A stretch of DNA of 64,000 bases from Hathewaya limosa (GCF_030815255.1 NZ_JAUSWN010000001.1:1-64000), one strand, 5' to 3'. Positions 41,976-53,000 are shown, counted from the first letter of the stretch. Notes: a model not told the origin generated them from the letters alone. Numbers and translations: made by a program.

Positions 41976-44345
41976 TTATTTTAGTTTTAAAATTCTCATA
42001 GAATTTAGTATAGCTAATAGAGCTACACCTACATCTGCAAAAACTGCTTCCCACATATTAGCAAGACCCAATGCTGCTAATATAAGAACTAAAAGTTTTA
42101 TTCCAAGAGCTAAAATTATATTTTGTGTAACAATTTTACGGGTGAATTTAGATATTTTAAGAGCATCAAATATTCTTGAAGGCTCATCATTCATTATAAC
42201 CATATCAGCGGCTTCTATTGCCGCATCAGAACCAAGACCACCCATTGCTATACCAATGTCAGCTCTGGCCAAAACAGGTGCATCATTTATTCCATCTCCA
42301 ACAAAGGCCACTTTAGATTTACCTTTTTTACCTTGTAAAATTTCTTCAAATATTTTTACCTTTTCTTGTGGTAACAGTTCCGCATAAAATGTATCTAATT
42401 TTAATTCCTTTGCTACTTTTTCAGCTGTAATTTTATTATCACCAGTTAACATAATTGTATTATTTATTCCACTAGATTTTAATTGATTAATAGCTTCTAC
42501 AGAATCTTGTTTAATTTTGTCAGAAATAACAATACTACCTATAAATTGATTATTTACTGCAATATATACTACAGTTCCTGTACTTTCGCATTTTTTAAAA
42601 GTAATTTCAAATTTATCCATTAATTTAGAGTTTCCTACTAAAATTGTGTTTTTCTCGAAATCTACTTTTGTGCCATGTCCAGCTATTTCTTCATAATTTT
42701 TTAGCATGTTTTTATCTATTGGTTTGTTATATGCAGAAATTATAGACTTAGCTATAGGATGAGAGGAATAACTTTCACAAATTGCTGCATATCTTAATAA
42801 TTCTTCTTCCGAAGCTGAATTTGTAGTATTTAATTCTGTAACTTCAAAAATACCTTTAGTTAGTGTACCAGTTTTGTCAAATACAATAGTATCTACAGAG
42901 TTTAGAGCTTCTAAATAATTACTTCCTTTTATTAAGACACCTTTTTTAGATGCAGCACCGATTCCACCAAAGAAACCAAGTGGTATAGAAATTACTAATG
43001 CACAAGGACAAGAGACTACAAGGAATATAAGAGATCTTCTAACCCAGTCTGATAGAACTGAATCTTTTATAAACATTGGAGGTATAAATGTAAGTGCAAT
43101 AGCGCAAATAACTACTAAAGGAGTATATACCTTTGCAAATTTAGTAATAAATTTTTCAGCTTCGGCTTTTTTTGAGCCTGCATTTTGAACTAAATCCAAA
43201 ATTTTAGAAACTGTAGATTGTGAAAATGATTTTGTAACCTTTACATAAAGCATTCCATTTTGGTTTATAAATCCACTTAACACTTCATCTTTAACTTTTA
43301 TATTTCTTGGTAAAGATTCTCCTGTTAAGGCAGAAGTATCAACAGAGGATTCACCTTCGATTACTATACCATCAAGTGGTACTTTTTCAAAAGGTTTAAC
43401 AAGTATAATATCATTTATAGAAACATCGTCAGGAGATACTTCTTCTATAGAGTCACCAACTTTTAAGTTAGCCTTATCAGGTTTTATATCCATTAAGTCA
43501 GCAATTGATTTTCTTGAACGATTAACGGCTATATTTTGGAAAGTTTCGCCAACTTCGTAAAATAGCATAACAGCCACAGCTTCAGGAAATTCCTTAATAG
43601 CGAAAGCACCTAAAGTTGCTATAACCATTAAAAAGTTTTCATCAAAAATTTCCCCAGTTTTAAAGTTCTTTAAAGCTTTAATTAAGACTTTTCCACCTAT
43701 ACTTAAATAACTTATTATAAAAAGAGTTAATTCTGTATAAAAGGTAAATTTACCTATAAGAGCAACTAAAAATAATATAGTACCAATACCAATTCTAATA
43801 AAATCTTTTTTGTTTATTAAAGATAATGGAGATTCTTGTTCAGTATTTGATTTATTTGATGAGTTATTTGATTTCTTAAATTTTACAACTACATCAGGTT
43901 CAGTTTTATTAACAATGTTTTTAACTTCAGTAAAAATATCATTTTTAGAAGTCTTATTATTTATCTCAAGAGTTAAAATTGAAGTGGAAAAATTAAAAAT
44001 AGCTTTATGAACATTAGGAAGTTCATTAACCTTATTTTCAATCTTAGCAGCACAATTGGCACAATGAAGTCCTTCTAAGATAAGTTCTACTGTAGCAGTA
44101 GAGCTACATGGTTTATTCTTTGACATAATTTCTACATCAGGTTCTAATTTATGAATTATAGATTTAATTTCTGCATACGTTTCTTCTTTTATAGATTCAT
44201 CCTTTAGTATATAAGAAAGTGTTAAAGTTGAAAAATTCAAAGTACATTCTTGGATATTGGCTAAACTTTTTATTTTAGATTCAATTTTAGCTGCACAGTT
44301 TGGACAATCCAAACCTTTTAATATTAGAATATTTTCTTTATTCAT
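41976..44345 (-). CDS. cadA: Heavy-metal P1B-ATPase (Cd/Zn/Pb exporter) with two HMA domains
   Basis: 789 residues. Two N-terminal metal-binding HMA domains (about 4-70 with GLDCPNCAAKIESK, and about 78-150 with GLHCANCAAKIENK), then the ATPase core: TGES loop, membrane CPC motif in SCPCALVISIPLGFF, phosphorylation site DKTGTLTKG, the SHPIA-type ESYSSHPIAKSI, and the hinge VAFVGDGINDAPVLARADIGIAMG. CPC with these companions is the zinc/cadmium/lead subgroup. The metal is extruded from the cytoplasm. Directly downstream of the ArsR-type repressor with a 19-base gap, so one operon. Confidence 0.94.
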   Translation of the reverse strand: MNKENILILKGLDCPNCAAKIESKIKSLANIQECTLNFSTLTLSYILKDESIKEETYAEIKSIIHKLEPDVEIMSKNKPCSSTATVELILEGLHCANCAAKIENKVNELPNVHKAIFNFSTSILTLEINNKTSKNDIFTEVKNIVNKTEPDVVVKFKKSNNSSNKSNTEQESPLSLINKKDFIRIGIGTILFLVALIGKFTFYTELTLFIISYLSIGGKVLIKALKNFKTGEIFDENFLMVIATLGAFAIKEFPEAVAVMLFYEVGETFQNIAVNRSRKSIADLMDIKPDKANLKVGDSIEEVSPDDVSINDIILVKPFEKVPLDGIVIEGESSVDTSALTGESLPRNIKVKDEVLSGFINQNGMLYVKVTKSFSQSTVSKILDLVQNAGSKKAEAEKFITKFAKVYTPLVVICAIALTFIPPMFIKDSVLSDWVRRSLIFLVVSCPCALVISIPLGFFGGIGAASKKGVLIKGSNYLEALNSVDTIVFDKTGTLTKGIFEVTELNTTNSASEEELLRYAAICESYSSHPIAKSIISAYNKPIDKNMLKNYEEIAGHGTKVDFEKNTILVGNSKLMDKFEITFKKCESTGTVVYIAVNNQFIGSIVISDKIKQDSVEAINQLKSSGINNTIMLTGDNKITAEKVAKELKLDTFYAELLPQEKVKIFEEILQGKKGKSKVAFVGDGINDAPVLARADIGIAMGGLGSDAAIEAADMVIMNDEPSRIFDALKISKFTRKIVTQNIILALGIKLLVLILAALGLANMWEAVFADVGVALLAILNSMRILKLK

Positions 44346-44364
44346 TATATCACCTCATAATTAA

Positions 44365-44742
44365 CTAAATTTCATTTATATGATCTAAGGCCATATGAAA
44401 TATTTGTTTTATGTGATCATCATCAAGAGAATAATAAACCGATTTTCCTTCTTTTCTGTATTTAACAAGTCTGGATTGTTTTAAAACTCTTAATTGATGA
44501 GAAATAGCAGACTGATTCATTTGAAGTAAAGCTGCTATATCACAAACACACATTTCAGATTTAAATAGTGCAAAAATTATTTTTATTCTTGTAGAGTCAG
44601 AAAAGACTTTAAATAAATCTGAAACATCTTGTAGAGTATCTTCATCTAACATTTCAGTATTAACTTTATTTATTATATCTTGATGAAGAGTTTTACATTC
44701 ACAAAAATCTATATTTGAGTTAGAGGTATTACTTTTTTTCAT
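44365..44742 (-). CDS. cadC: ArsR/SmtB-family metal-responsive repressor (CadC-like)
   Basis: 125 residues from ATG 44742, chosen by the aaaggagatg ribosome site; a longer frame from 44784 has none. A winged-helix repressor with DNA helix MNQSAISHQLRVLKQSRLVKYR. Metal-binding cysteines are visible at the N-terminus (FCECKTLH) and in helix 3 (EMCVCDIA), the alpha3N arrangement of CadC for Cd/Pb/Zn. It should repress itself and the downstream ATPase until metal is bound. A 20-base perfect inverted repeat lies just upstream. Confidence 0.93.
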   Translation of the reverse strand: MKKSNTSNSNIDFCECKTLHQDIINKVNTEMLDEDTLQDVSDLFKVFSDSTRIKIIFALFKSEMCVCDIAALLQMNQSAISHQLRVLKQSRLVKYRKEGKSVYYSLDDDHIKQIFHMALDHINEI

Positions 44743-44760
44743 TAAGTCATCTCCTTTATA

Positions 44761-44808
44761 AGTATAATATAAACATATGATCATATATTCATATGTTTAT
44801 ATTATACT
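44761..44808. promoter_or_regulatory. CadC operator, 20-base perfect inverted repeat
   Basis: agtataatataaacatatga (44761-44780) and its perfect complement (44789-44808), separated by eight bases. The inner catatga...tcatatg half-sites resemble operators of the ArsR/SmtB family. TATAAT occurs in each arm, so the repeat overlaps the likely -10 region of the cadC-cadA promoter. Confidence 0.8.
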
Positions 44809-45036
44809 ATCATTATATGGAATTAAAATCAATATGCGTACACAAAAAATAAAAAATAATTAAAAAATTTTTTAAAGATTTTTTTGAATTTTAGGTAAAA
44901 AAAGTGAAAGTAGGCTAAATGCCTATGTATGCATAATTTACCATAATAAAATACATTACATGAATAAAAACAGAATAAAACAAGAGAAAATTTATTAAAA
45001 TTAAACGTAGTGTAGGATTTAAAGATTAAATTAAAA

Positions 45037-45065
45037 TTGATTATAAGAGATTAAAATAGTATAAT
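45037..45065 (+). promoter_or_regulatory. Promoter of nrdDG
   Basis: TTGATT (45037-45042), 17-base spacer, TATAAT (45060-45065). The gap of about 370 bases between cadC and nrdD (44743-45111) otherwise holds the CadC operator and AT-rich sequence without a gene. Confidence 0.7.
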
Positions 45066-45081
45066 AATCCGAGTATGGCAA

Positions 45082-45093
45082 ACAATATATTGT
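45082..45093. promoter_or_regulatory. Possible NrdR box
   Basis: Perfect palindrome acaatatattgt about 17 bases downstream of the -10. It resembles the NrdR box consensus, but NrdR sites normally come in pairs about 31 bases apart and I do not find a second one. Confidence 0.35.
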
Positions 45094-45111
45094 ATAAGGA
45101 GGCTAAAAAAT

Positions 45112-47232
45112 ATGCTATATGTTGTAAAGCGTGATGGACGAAGAGTTCGATTTGATTCCTCCAAAGTCTTTAAGGCAATCAAAGGTGCAGCGGATGAAAT
45201 TGGGTACATAATCGGTGAAGAGGAAATAAATAAACTGAAGGAGAGAGCTTTAAAGAAGTTAGAAGCTTTAGAGAGAGAAGAATTAAGTGTTGAAGATATT
45301 CAAAATGAAGTTGAAGACATGCTTTTAAGTAATGGACATAGAGAAATAGGAGTAGCATACTCTAATTATAGAAGAGAAAGAAATAGAATAAGAGAAATAA
45401 AATCTGATCTTATGAAAGCAATTGATAAGATTGGGGTAGAAACAGATAGAGATAACGCTAATGTTGGAAATAATTTTAGTTCTAAGCTTCTTAGAATAGC
45501 TTCCGAGTCTAATAAGTGGCATAACTTAGCTATGATGCCTAAAAAAATGGCTAAATTGCATGAAAACGGAGATTTATATTATCATGATTTAGATTCGTAT
45601 AATCTTACAGTTAACTGTCTACACATTCCGACTAAAGAAATTTTGGAAAGAGGGTTTAATACTGGCTATGGAACGATTAATAGACCGAAGAGAATAGAGT
45701 CAGCAGCTGAACTTTCATGTATTCTTTTACAGTCTACCCAAAATGATATGTTTGGTGGACAGTCCCATCCAGATTTCGATAATGATATGGCAGTATTTGT
45801 AGATCCTACTAGACAAGAAATAAAAAAAGAACTTGAAGAGTATGGAATTCAAGGGGAACAACTTAAAGAGTTATTAAATAAAAAACTTAGAAAAACTATA
45901 AGTCAAGCAATGCAGGGAATTGTATATAATTTAAATACTATGCATTCAAGGGCAGGTTCACAGGTTCCATTTAGTTCTATTAATTTAGGAATACCACATT
46001 CAGAAGATGCAGCGTTAGTCTGTGAATTGTTTTTATTAGAATATGAAAAGGGATTAGGCAAGGGAGAACAACCTATTTTTCCTAATATTATTTTTAGGGT
46101 AAAAGAAGGGGTTAATAGAGAAGAGGGAGATCCTTACTTCTATCTATATAAACTTGCTTGTGATGTTGCTAGTAAGAGAATGAATCCTACATTTATGAAT
46201 ATAGATGCAGATTTTAATAAAAAATATTATGATCAAGGTGTAATGCCAGCTACTATGGGTTGCAGAACTTATGTATGTAGTAATTGCAATGGTGAACCTG
46301 GTACAAAAGGAAGAGGAAATATTGCACCAACAACAATTAATCTTCCAAGATTAGGATTAATGGCGAAAAATAATGAGAATAAGTTCTTTGAACTTTTAGA
46401 GAATAGATTAGAATTAGCAAAAGAGTCTCTACTTCATAGGTATGAGATATTAAAGAAACTTAAAGTTAAGGACCTACCATTTGTTGCAGGACAAGGACTA
46501 ATGAAAGGTTGTGAAGATTTAGGACCAGAGGATTCTATAGAACCAATTTTAAAACAAGGTTCATGGGCTATTGGATTTATAGGACTTGCAGAAACATTAA
46601 TTGCCCTTACAGGACATCATCATGGAGAAACTAAAGAAGCAAAAGAATTAGGAATAAAAATAATAACTTTTATTAGAAATTATACAGATAAGCTTATAAA
46701 ACAAACTTCATTAAATTGGAGTACATATGCAACTCCAGCTGAGGGATTAAGTGGAAGATTTATACTGCAAGATCAAAAGATATTCGGAAAAATTAAGGGA
46801 GTTACGGATAAGGATTATTATACTAATAGTTATCATGTACCAGTTGGACATCCAATATCTATTAAGGAAAAGATTGATATAGAAGCTCCATATCATAATT
46901 TATGTAATGGTGGACATATAACATATTTAGAGGTAGATGATTGTCCAACAGGAGAAACTATCAAAAGTATACTAGACTATGCGTATAAGAGAACAAATAT
47001 AAGTTATTTAGGAATTAATTTTCATATAAGATATTGCAGAGAATGTGGAACATATCTTCAAAGTGGAGAAGAGTCTTGCCCAGTATGTAATGGTAAAAAT
47101 ATACAAGGAATTTCTAGGGTAACAGGATATTTAAGCTTAGATGAAAGATTTGGACCAGGAAAATACCATGAAAGAAAAGATAGAGTAACTCATGAAAGTC
47201 ATAAAAGTGGTTATACTGACTATGTAAGTTAA
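45112..47232 (+). CDS. nrdD: Anaerobic ribonucleoside-triphosphate reductase
   Basis: 706 residues. N-terminal ATP-cone (about 1-90, VVKRDGRRVRFDSSKVFKAI), a glycyl radical barrel with catalytic cysteines in the NCLHIPT and MGCRTYVC regions, and a C-terminal zinc site (YCRECGTYLQSG, then CPVCNGKN) before the glycyl radical loop SRVTGYLSLDERFG (Gly672). It makes deoxynucleotides without oxygen. The activase nrdG follows immediately. Ribosome site aaggaggc. Confidence 0.96.
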   Translation: MLYVVKRDGRRVRFDSSKVFKAIKGAADEIGYIIGEEEINKLKERALKKLEALEREELSVEDIQNEVEDMLLSNGHREIGVAYSNYRRERNRIREIKSDLMKAIDKIGVETDRDNANVGNNFSSKLLRIASESNKWHNLAMMPKKMAKLHENGDLYYHDLDSYNLTVNCLHIPTKEILERGFNTGYGTINRPKRIESAAELSCILLQSTQNDMFGGQSHPDFDNDMAVFVDPTRQEIKKELEEYGIQGEQLKELLNKKLRKTISQAMQGIVYNLNTMHSRAGSQVPFSSINLGIPHSEDAALVCELFLLEYEKGLGKGEQPIFPNIIFRVKEGVNREEGDPYFYLYKLACDVASKRMNPTFMNIDADFNKKYYDQGVMPATMGCRTYVCSNCNGEPGTKGRGNIAPTTINLPRLGLMAKNNENKFFELLENRLELAKESLLHRYEILKKLKVKDLPFVAGQGLMKGCEDLGPEDSIEPILKQGSWAIGFIGLAETLIALTGHHHGETKEAKELGIKIITFIRNYTDKLIKQTSLNWSTYATPAEGLSGRFILQDQKIFGKIKGVTDKDYYTNSYHVPVGHPISIKEKIDIEAPYHNLCNGGHITYLEVDDCPTGETIKSILDYAYKRTNISYLGINFHIRYCRECGTYLQSGEESCPVCNGKNIQGISRVTGYLSLDERFGPGKYHERKDRVTHESHKSGYTDYVS

Positions 47233-47245
47233 GGTGATGAGTATT

Positions 47246-47764
47246 ATGAAAAAACAAGAAGGTATAATAAGACTTTCTGGAATCATATATGAAAGTTTGG
47301 TTAATGGACCAGGAATGAGAAGAGTATTTTTTTCTCAAGGGTGCACGCATAATTGTGAAGGCTGTTTTAATAAGCATACACATAGTTTTACTGGAGGAGA
47401 ATTATTCGATATTATAGAATTAGTTAAAGATGTAGAAGAAAATCCTATAATTACTGGAATAACTTTTAGTGGGGGAGACCCATTTGAACAAAGTGAAAAC
47501 TTTGCGGAATTTGCTTTAGAATTAAAAGAGCTTAATTTAAATATATGGTGTTATACAGGCTATACTTTCGAATATATACAGCAGCATTTAATTGAAAAAT
47601 CTTCTTGGGAAAAGTTACTTTATAATATAGATGTGCTTGTTGATGGACCCTTTATTAAAGAACTAAAAGATACAAGATTGAAATTTAGAGGTTCCAGTAA
47701 TCAGAGGATTATTGATGTTAAAGAAAGTTTGAAATTAAATAAAATAGTTAAAATTGATTATTAA
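47246..47764 (+). CDS. nrdG: Anaerobic ribonucleotide reductase activating protein
   Basis: 172 residues from ATG 47246, spaced properly from the aaggtgatg ribosome site; earlier GTG/ATG codons overlap that site. A small radical SAM enzyme with SQGCTHNCEGCFNKHTH (CX3CX2C) and TFSGGDPFEQSENFA. It installs the glycyl radical on NrdD. No extra ferredoxin domains, as usual for NrdG. Ends the operon before a terminator. Confidence 0.95.
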   Translation: MKKQEGIIRLSGIIYESLVNGPGMRRVFFSQGCTHNCEGCFNKHTHSFTGGELFDIIELVKDVEENPIITGITFSGGDPFEQSENFAEFALELKELNLNIWCYTGYTFEYIQQHLIEKSSWEKLLYNIDVLVDGPFIKELKDTRLKFRGSSNQRIIDVKESLKLNKIVKIDY

Positions 47765-47770
47765 AAATAT

Positions 47771-47813
47771 AAAAAATACCTATTGGTTTATAAAAAACTA
47801 ATAGGTATTTTTA
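47771..47813. terminator. Bidirectional terminator between nrdG and the TIM-barrel gene
   Basis: Stem aaaaatacctattggtt / aactaataggtattttt, T-rich on both strands. Confidence 0.85.
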
Positions 47814-47831
47814 TATATTATGAAAATATAT

Positions 47832-48527
47832 TTATTTATTAAGATCATCTTCATAATAGCTTTCATAGTTATCTCTATAACTTAACATTATTTCGTTTAA
47901 TATATCTGCTGTAGCAGGTGGAGTATAAGTAATGGCATTGGCACCAGCCTCTATAGTTTGTCTTATTGAATTTTCATTAGGGCCACCAGTAGCTATAATA
48001 GGAAATTCAGGATACTTCTCACGTATCTTTTTTACTATGTATGGAGTACGTTTAGCACCAGAAACATTTAAAATAGTAGCTCCAGCATCGATTCTTGCGG
48101 CTATATCTTCGTATTCAGATACCACAGTCACAATAATAGGAATATCTATCATCTCTCTCATTTGACGTATAACTTCATTTGGAGTTGGGTTATTAACAAC
48201 TACTCCTAAAGCACCCTTAAATTCTGCATCAAGGGCTAAATTAACTACTCTTTTGCCGGTAGTGATTCCTCCGCCAACACCACAGAAGATAGGTACGTCA
48301 GCAGCCATGATTAGGGATTCTGTGATTATAGGTTGAGGAGTGAAAGGATATACGGCTATAATAGCATCAGCATTAGTGTTTTTTATTATAGCAACATCCG
48401 TTGTAAAAACAAAAGATTTTAAACGTTTACCAAAAATTGATATACCACTAGCATCTCTTATGGCAGTAGGCATTTCAAGCATATGGCTTCTAAGAGTTCC
48501 TTTAATTACAGGTACATGTTTGCGCAT
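47832..48527 (-). CDS. TIM-barrel protein of unknown function (nitropropane dioxygenase/NanE-like fold)
   Basis: 231 residues from ATG 48527; the longer GTG start at 48539 overlaps the aaaggag site. The sequence cycles through beta-strand/helix units with phosphate-binding-type glycine loops: ADVPIFCGVGGGITTGKRVVNLA, GALGVVVNNPTPNEVI, ARIDAGATILNVSGA, FPIIATGGPNENSIRQTIEAGANAITYTP. That pattern suits a (beta/alpha)8 enzyme of the flavin- or sugar-phosphate-binding kind. Clostridial homologues are usually given only a general hydrolase or barrel-domain name. Monocistronic. Confidence 0.7.
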   Translation of the reverse strand: MRKHVPVIKGTLRSHMLEMPTAIRDASGISIFGKRLKSFVFTTDVAIIKNTNADAIIAVYPFTPQPIITESLIMAADVPIFCGVGGGITTGKRVVNLALDAEFKGALGVVVNNPTPNEVIRQMREMIDIPIIVTVVSEYEDIAARIDAGATILNVSGAKRTPYIVKKIREKYPEFPIIATGGPNENSIRQTIEAGANAITYTPPATADILNEIMLSYRDNYESYYEDDLNK

Positions 48528-48658
48528 TGTATAAATCACTCCTTTGTCAAATAAAGACTATAAATTCGAATTTCATTATGTTTTTAATAAAATATATATA
48601 ATCTTAAAATAAATTAATATAATTTGTAAAGTGTTTTTTAAAAAAGATAGAATTATAA

Positions 48659-49303
48659 TTAATAATCTAAAATTATAACTTTATTTTTAAATTCACAAAT
48701 AGAAGCTCTATTATCTATGATTAGTTCATTAGTATTAAGGTTTGCATAATTGCCCATTTTTATTAAAAAGTTTTCCAAGTCATCAAGTTCAAAATTTAAA
48801 TCAGGTGTTTTGTAGTGCATAGGAATTACAATGTTACTATTTATTTTTTGACACAATTCAAAAGCTTGGATATTGTCTATGGTATAGTTACCACCTACTG
48901 GTATAAGTAAAACATTTATTTCTCCTAAATCCTTTATTTGAGAATCACTTAGCATATGTCCTAAGTCTCCTAAATGACAAATATTAATTCCATCTATACA
49001 AAACTTTATAATGCTATTGTTTCCTCGTTTTGCACCTTTAACTTCATCATGAAAAGAAGGGAAACAAGTAAATTTTATATTGTGAGCCAAAAGTTCGCCA
49101 ACTTTATGTATAACTACATAATCGCCTTTAATATTATCTAAGCAATTATGATCAAAATGATGATGACTTATGGTTACTATATCTGCATAATCATTATATG
49201 TTTTATATCCTATAGTATTAGGAAAAGGATCTGTTAAGATTTTTGTATTAGTCTTATTGGAAGTAATCAAGAAACTAGAATGTCCTAACCATTTTATATT
49301 CAA
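48659..49303 (-). CDS. MBL-fold metal-dependent hydrolase
   Basis: 214 residues. The opening MNIKWLGHSSFLIT and DPFPNTIGYKTYNDYADIVTISHHHFDHNC (HxHxDH variant HHHFDH), INICHLGDLGHML, and IPMHYKTPDL supply the zinc ligands of the beta-lactamase-fold family close to UPF0173/YtkL. Reaction and substrate unknown. Read from an ATG with an aaggagtga site. No operon partner. Confidence 0.85.
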   Translation of the reverse strand: MNIKWLGHSSFLITSNKTNTKILTDPFPNTIGYKTYNDYADIVTISHHHFDHNCLDNIKGDYVVIHKVGELLAHNIKFTCFPSFHDEVKGAKRGNNSIIKFCIDGINICHLGDLGHMLSDSQIKDLGEINVLLIPVGGNYTIDNIQAFELCQKINSNIVIPMHYKTPDLNFELDDLENFLIKMGNYANLNTNELIIDNRASICEFKNKVIILDY

Positions 49304-49715
49304 ATAGAATCACTCCTTAATTTAATCACATAATATATATTTTAATATTTTATATATTTAGTATACAAGAAAATTGTAAAAAAATTATAAAGCCTATATA
49401 AATATTTATAAGTAATTATGTAAATTTTACATAACTAATTATCTTCTACATAAAATTAAACATAACATTAATATTATACTTAATTTTAAGCATTATAACA
49501 ATTATTAGGTAAATACAAATTATAAGGAAACAATTGTTAATATAAGGGCTTTTAAATTATAGTAATTTTATAACAAAACAATCTTATGATATATACAATA
49601 GAAAAAAATAAATGCTCAATATTATGAAAGATTACAAAATTTCTTAGACGAGTAGGATATTTCTGTACCATAAATTATATTGTTAATTTAGATTTATTCT
49701 AATAAATATATATGT
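49304..49715. other. Gene-free AT-rich spacer before the ileS leader
   Basis: About 410 bases with no supported coding frame or RNA element. It separates a minus-strand gene from the ileS promoter and contains sequences upstream of both. Confidence 0.5.
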
Positions 49716-49744
49716 TTGACAAGAATAAATGTGTATATTATAAT
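49716..49744 (+). promoter_or_regulatory. Consensus promoter of the ileS leader
   Basis: Perfect TTGACA (49716-49721), 17-base spacer, perfect TATAAT (49739-49744). Confidence 0.9.
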
Positions 49745-49774
49745 TAAAAATAATTATAATAGATACAAAAAAGC

Positions 49775-50026
49775 TTTGATTAGGAAGAGTAATTTATTTG
49801 TAAACTTTAAGAGAGTGGGGAATGGTGGAAACCCATAGTGGAGAATGGATGAAAATCACCTAGGAGCTTAAGGCTGAAAATTATAAGTAAGCTTTTACGT
49901 AATTCTGCGTTAAAGAATAGGGTATGCAAAATTTAAAATTTTAAGTACTTGAAATATTTTAAACTACCATAGGTGGTATAACGAAGAAGATATGCTTCGT
50001 CCTATTAAGGGCGAAGTTTTTTTATT
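49775..50026 (+). promoter_or_regulatory. T-box riboswitch (isoleucine tRNA), ileS leader
   Basis: AGAG/GGTGG stem I elements (from about 49810), specifier ATC at 49855-49857 in gaaaATCacctaggag, T-box ataggtggtataacga (about 49969-49984; less canonical than the metG one after TGGTA), and terminator cttcgtcct / agggcgaag with a long T run (49995-50026). Uncharged tRNA-Ile is expected to open transcription into ileS. Confidence 0.92.
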
Positions 50027-50074
50027 TTTAAATAGTATGGGTATAATTTTAATAGGTATGAAAGGAGTAAAGAT

Positions 50075-53000
50075 ATGTATAATAAAATTGATAATTCAAA
50101 AAATAATGTTGCTAGAGAAAAAGAAATTGCGAAGTTTTGGAATGATAAGGATATAATACAAAAGAACTTCGATTTAAATGAAGATGGAGAATATTTTACT
50201 TTTTATGATGGACCTCCAACAGCTAATGGAAAACCACATGTAGGTCACGTTTTAACTCGTGTTATGAAAGACTTAATTCCTAGATATAAGGTTATGAAGG
50301 GATATAAGGTTTTAAGAAAAGCTGGATGGGATACTCATGGTTTACCAGTTGAACTTGAAGTTGAGAAAATGCTTGGCATATCTGGTAAGGAACAAATTGA
50401 GGAGTATGGTGTAGAAAAATTTGTTAAGGAATGTAAAGATAGTGTATTTAAATATACTAGTCTTTGGAAAGAAATGTCTGAAAAATTAGGTTATTGGGTT
50501 GATATGGATAATCCATATGTAACATATCATGATAACTACATAGAGTCAGTTTGGTGGGCATTAAAACAAATGTGGGATAAAGAATTATTATTCCAAGGAC
50601 ATAAGATTATGCCTTATTGCCCAAGATGTGGAACAGCTTTATCTTCTCACGAAGTTGCACAAGGATACAAAGATGTAAAGGAAGCTACTGCTTTTGTTAA
50701 GTTTAAAGTTAAAGGTGAAGAAAATAAATATTTCTTAGCTTGGACTACAACTCCTTGGACATTACCAAGTAACATAGCTCTTACAATTAATAAAAAATAT
50801 GATTATGTAGAAGTTGAAAATAACGGTGAAGTTTATATATTAGCTAAGGAATTAGCACCTAAGGTTTTAGATGGTGAGTATACTATTCTAAAAGAATTTA
50901 AAGGTGAAGAAATTTTAGGAATGGAATACGAACAGTTATTTAAGTTTGAAACTCCTAAAGAAAAAGCTTTTGTTGTAATCCATGGTGATTTTGTTACTTT
51001 AACTGATGGTACAGGAATAGTTCATACAGCACCAGCTTATGGTGAAGATGATAATCTTGTATGTAAACAAAATGATTTACCATTAATCAACTTAGTAGAT
51101 AGAAGTGGATGTTTTGTAGATTCAGTAGAACCTTGGAAAGGATTATTCGTTAAGAAAGCGGATCCTAAGATTTTAGAGTATATGAAAGAAAATAATATGC
51201 TTTATAAGTCAGAAAAGTTTACTCACTCATACCCACATTGTTGGAGATGTGATACTCCACTTTTATACTATCCTAAAGATAGTTGGTTTGTAAAAACTAC
51301 TAAGGTTAAAGAAAATCTTATAAAGAATAACCAAGGCATTAATTGGTTACCAGATAATATTAAAAACGGAAGAATGGGTAAATTCTTAGAAAATAATATT
51401 GACTGGGGTATCAGTAGAGATAGATACTGGGGAACTCCACTTCCTATTTGGGAATGCGAATGTGGCCATAAAGAATGCATAGGTAGTAGAGAAGAACTTA
51501 TGAAAAAAGGTATTGATGTAAAAGAAGGTATCGAACTTCATAAGCCATATATAGATGAGGTACATTTAAACTGTCCTCATTGTGGAAAAGAAATGAAGAG
51601 AACCAAAGAAGTTATTGATTGTTGGTTTGATTCAGGGTCAATGCCATTTGCTCAACATCACTATCCATTTGAAAATAAAGAAATTTTTGAGCAAAACTTC
51701 CCAGCACAGTTTATTTCAGAAGCTGTAGACCAAACAAGAGGTTGGTTCTATACATTACAAGCAATAGGAACTACTTTATTTAATAAGGCTCCATTTGAAA
51801 ATTGCATAGTTTTAGGTCACGTGCTTGATAAAAAAGGAATTAAAATGTCTAAACATAAAGGTAATGTAGTTGATCCATTTGATGTTTTAGAGCATGAAGG
51901 TGCTGATGCAGCTAGATGGCATTTCTATACAGCTAGTGCTCCATGGTTACCAACTAGATTTTCAGAAGATGATGTTGCGGAAACTGGTAGAAGATTCTTA
52001 GGAACGTTATGGAATGTATATTCATTCTATGTTTTATATGCTGAAATAGATAAATTTAATCCATTAGAGTATAAAGATTTTGTATCTGAAAATGTAATGG
52101 ATAAATGGATTATTTCTAAATTAAATTCACTATGTAAGACTATAGAAGAGGATTTAGATAATTACAGAATAACTCAGGCAGCTTTAGCTTTAGAAGGATT
52201 TGTTGATGAATTATCTAACTGGTATGTAAGAAGAAATAGATCTAGATATTGGTCAGAAGAATTAACAAATGATAAGATAGGTGCTTATGTAACATTATAT
52301 AATGTACTTGTAAATGTATGTAAGATTGCAGCACCATTTGTTCCATTTATGACAGAAGAAATTTATCAAAATCTTGTTGTTACTTTAGATAAGAATGAAC
52401 CAGAAAGTATTCATTTATGTAAGTGGGCAGGATATAATGAAAAATTAATTAATGTTGACTTAGAAAAAGAAATGGATTTAGCTTATAAAGTTGTTAAATT
52501 AGGTAGGGCAGCAAGAAATGGTGCTAATATTAAGAACAGACAACCACTTTCTACGATGTTATTATCTACAAAGGCTATTCCAGAGTATTATGGAGATATT
52601 ATAAAAGACGAACTTAATATTAAAGCAATAGAGTTTGGTGCAGATGTATCTAAATTTGTTAAATTTGAAATTAAGCCTAATCTTCCTGTGCTTGGTAGAA
52701 GCTATGGCAAGCTAATACCACAAATTAGAAAAGCTATTTCTGAACAAAATCAAATGGAATTGGCTCAAAAAATTGATTCAGGTGAAAATGTAGTAATTAA
52801 CATTGAGGGAAATGAAATAGAACTTAATAAAGAGAATTTATTAGTAACTATGCAAGGTTTAGAGGGATATGCTTTCGCTGGTGAAGGTGAAATAGGAGTT
52901 CTTTTAGATACTACTATAACTGAAGAGTTAAGAGAAGAAGGTCATGTTAGAGAAATTTTAAGCAAAGTTCAAAACATGAGAAAAGATAGTGGTTTTGAAG

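Noticed and set aside
42142..42387. Open frame on the plus strand inside cadA
   Set aside because: It is the antisense shadow of the ATPase gene, has no ribosome site, and its translation follows no protein pattern. The same applies to the many frames opposite metG, ileS, nrdD and the permeases.
45082..45093. Firm assignment of an NrdR regulatory site
   Set aside because: Only one palindrome, while NrdR sites come in pairs; kept as a low-confidence feature only.
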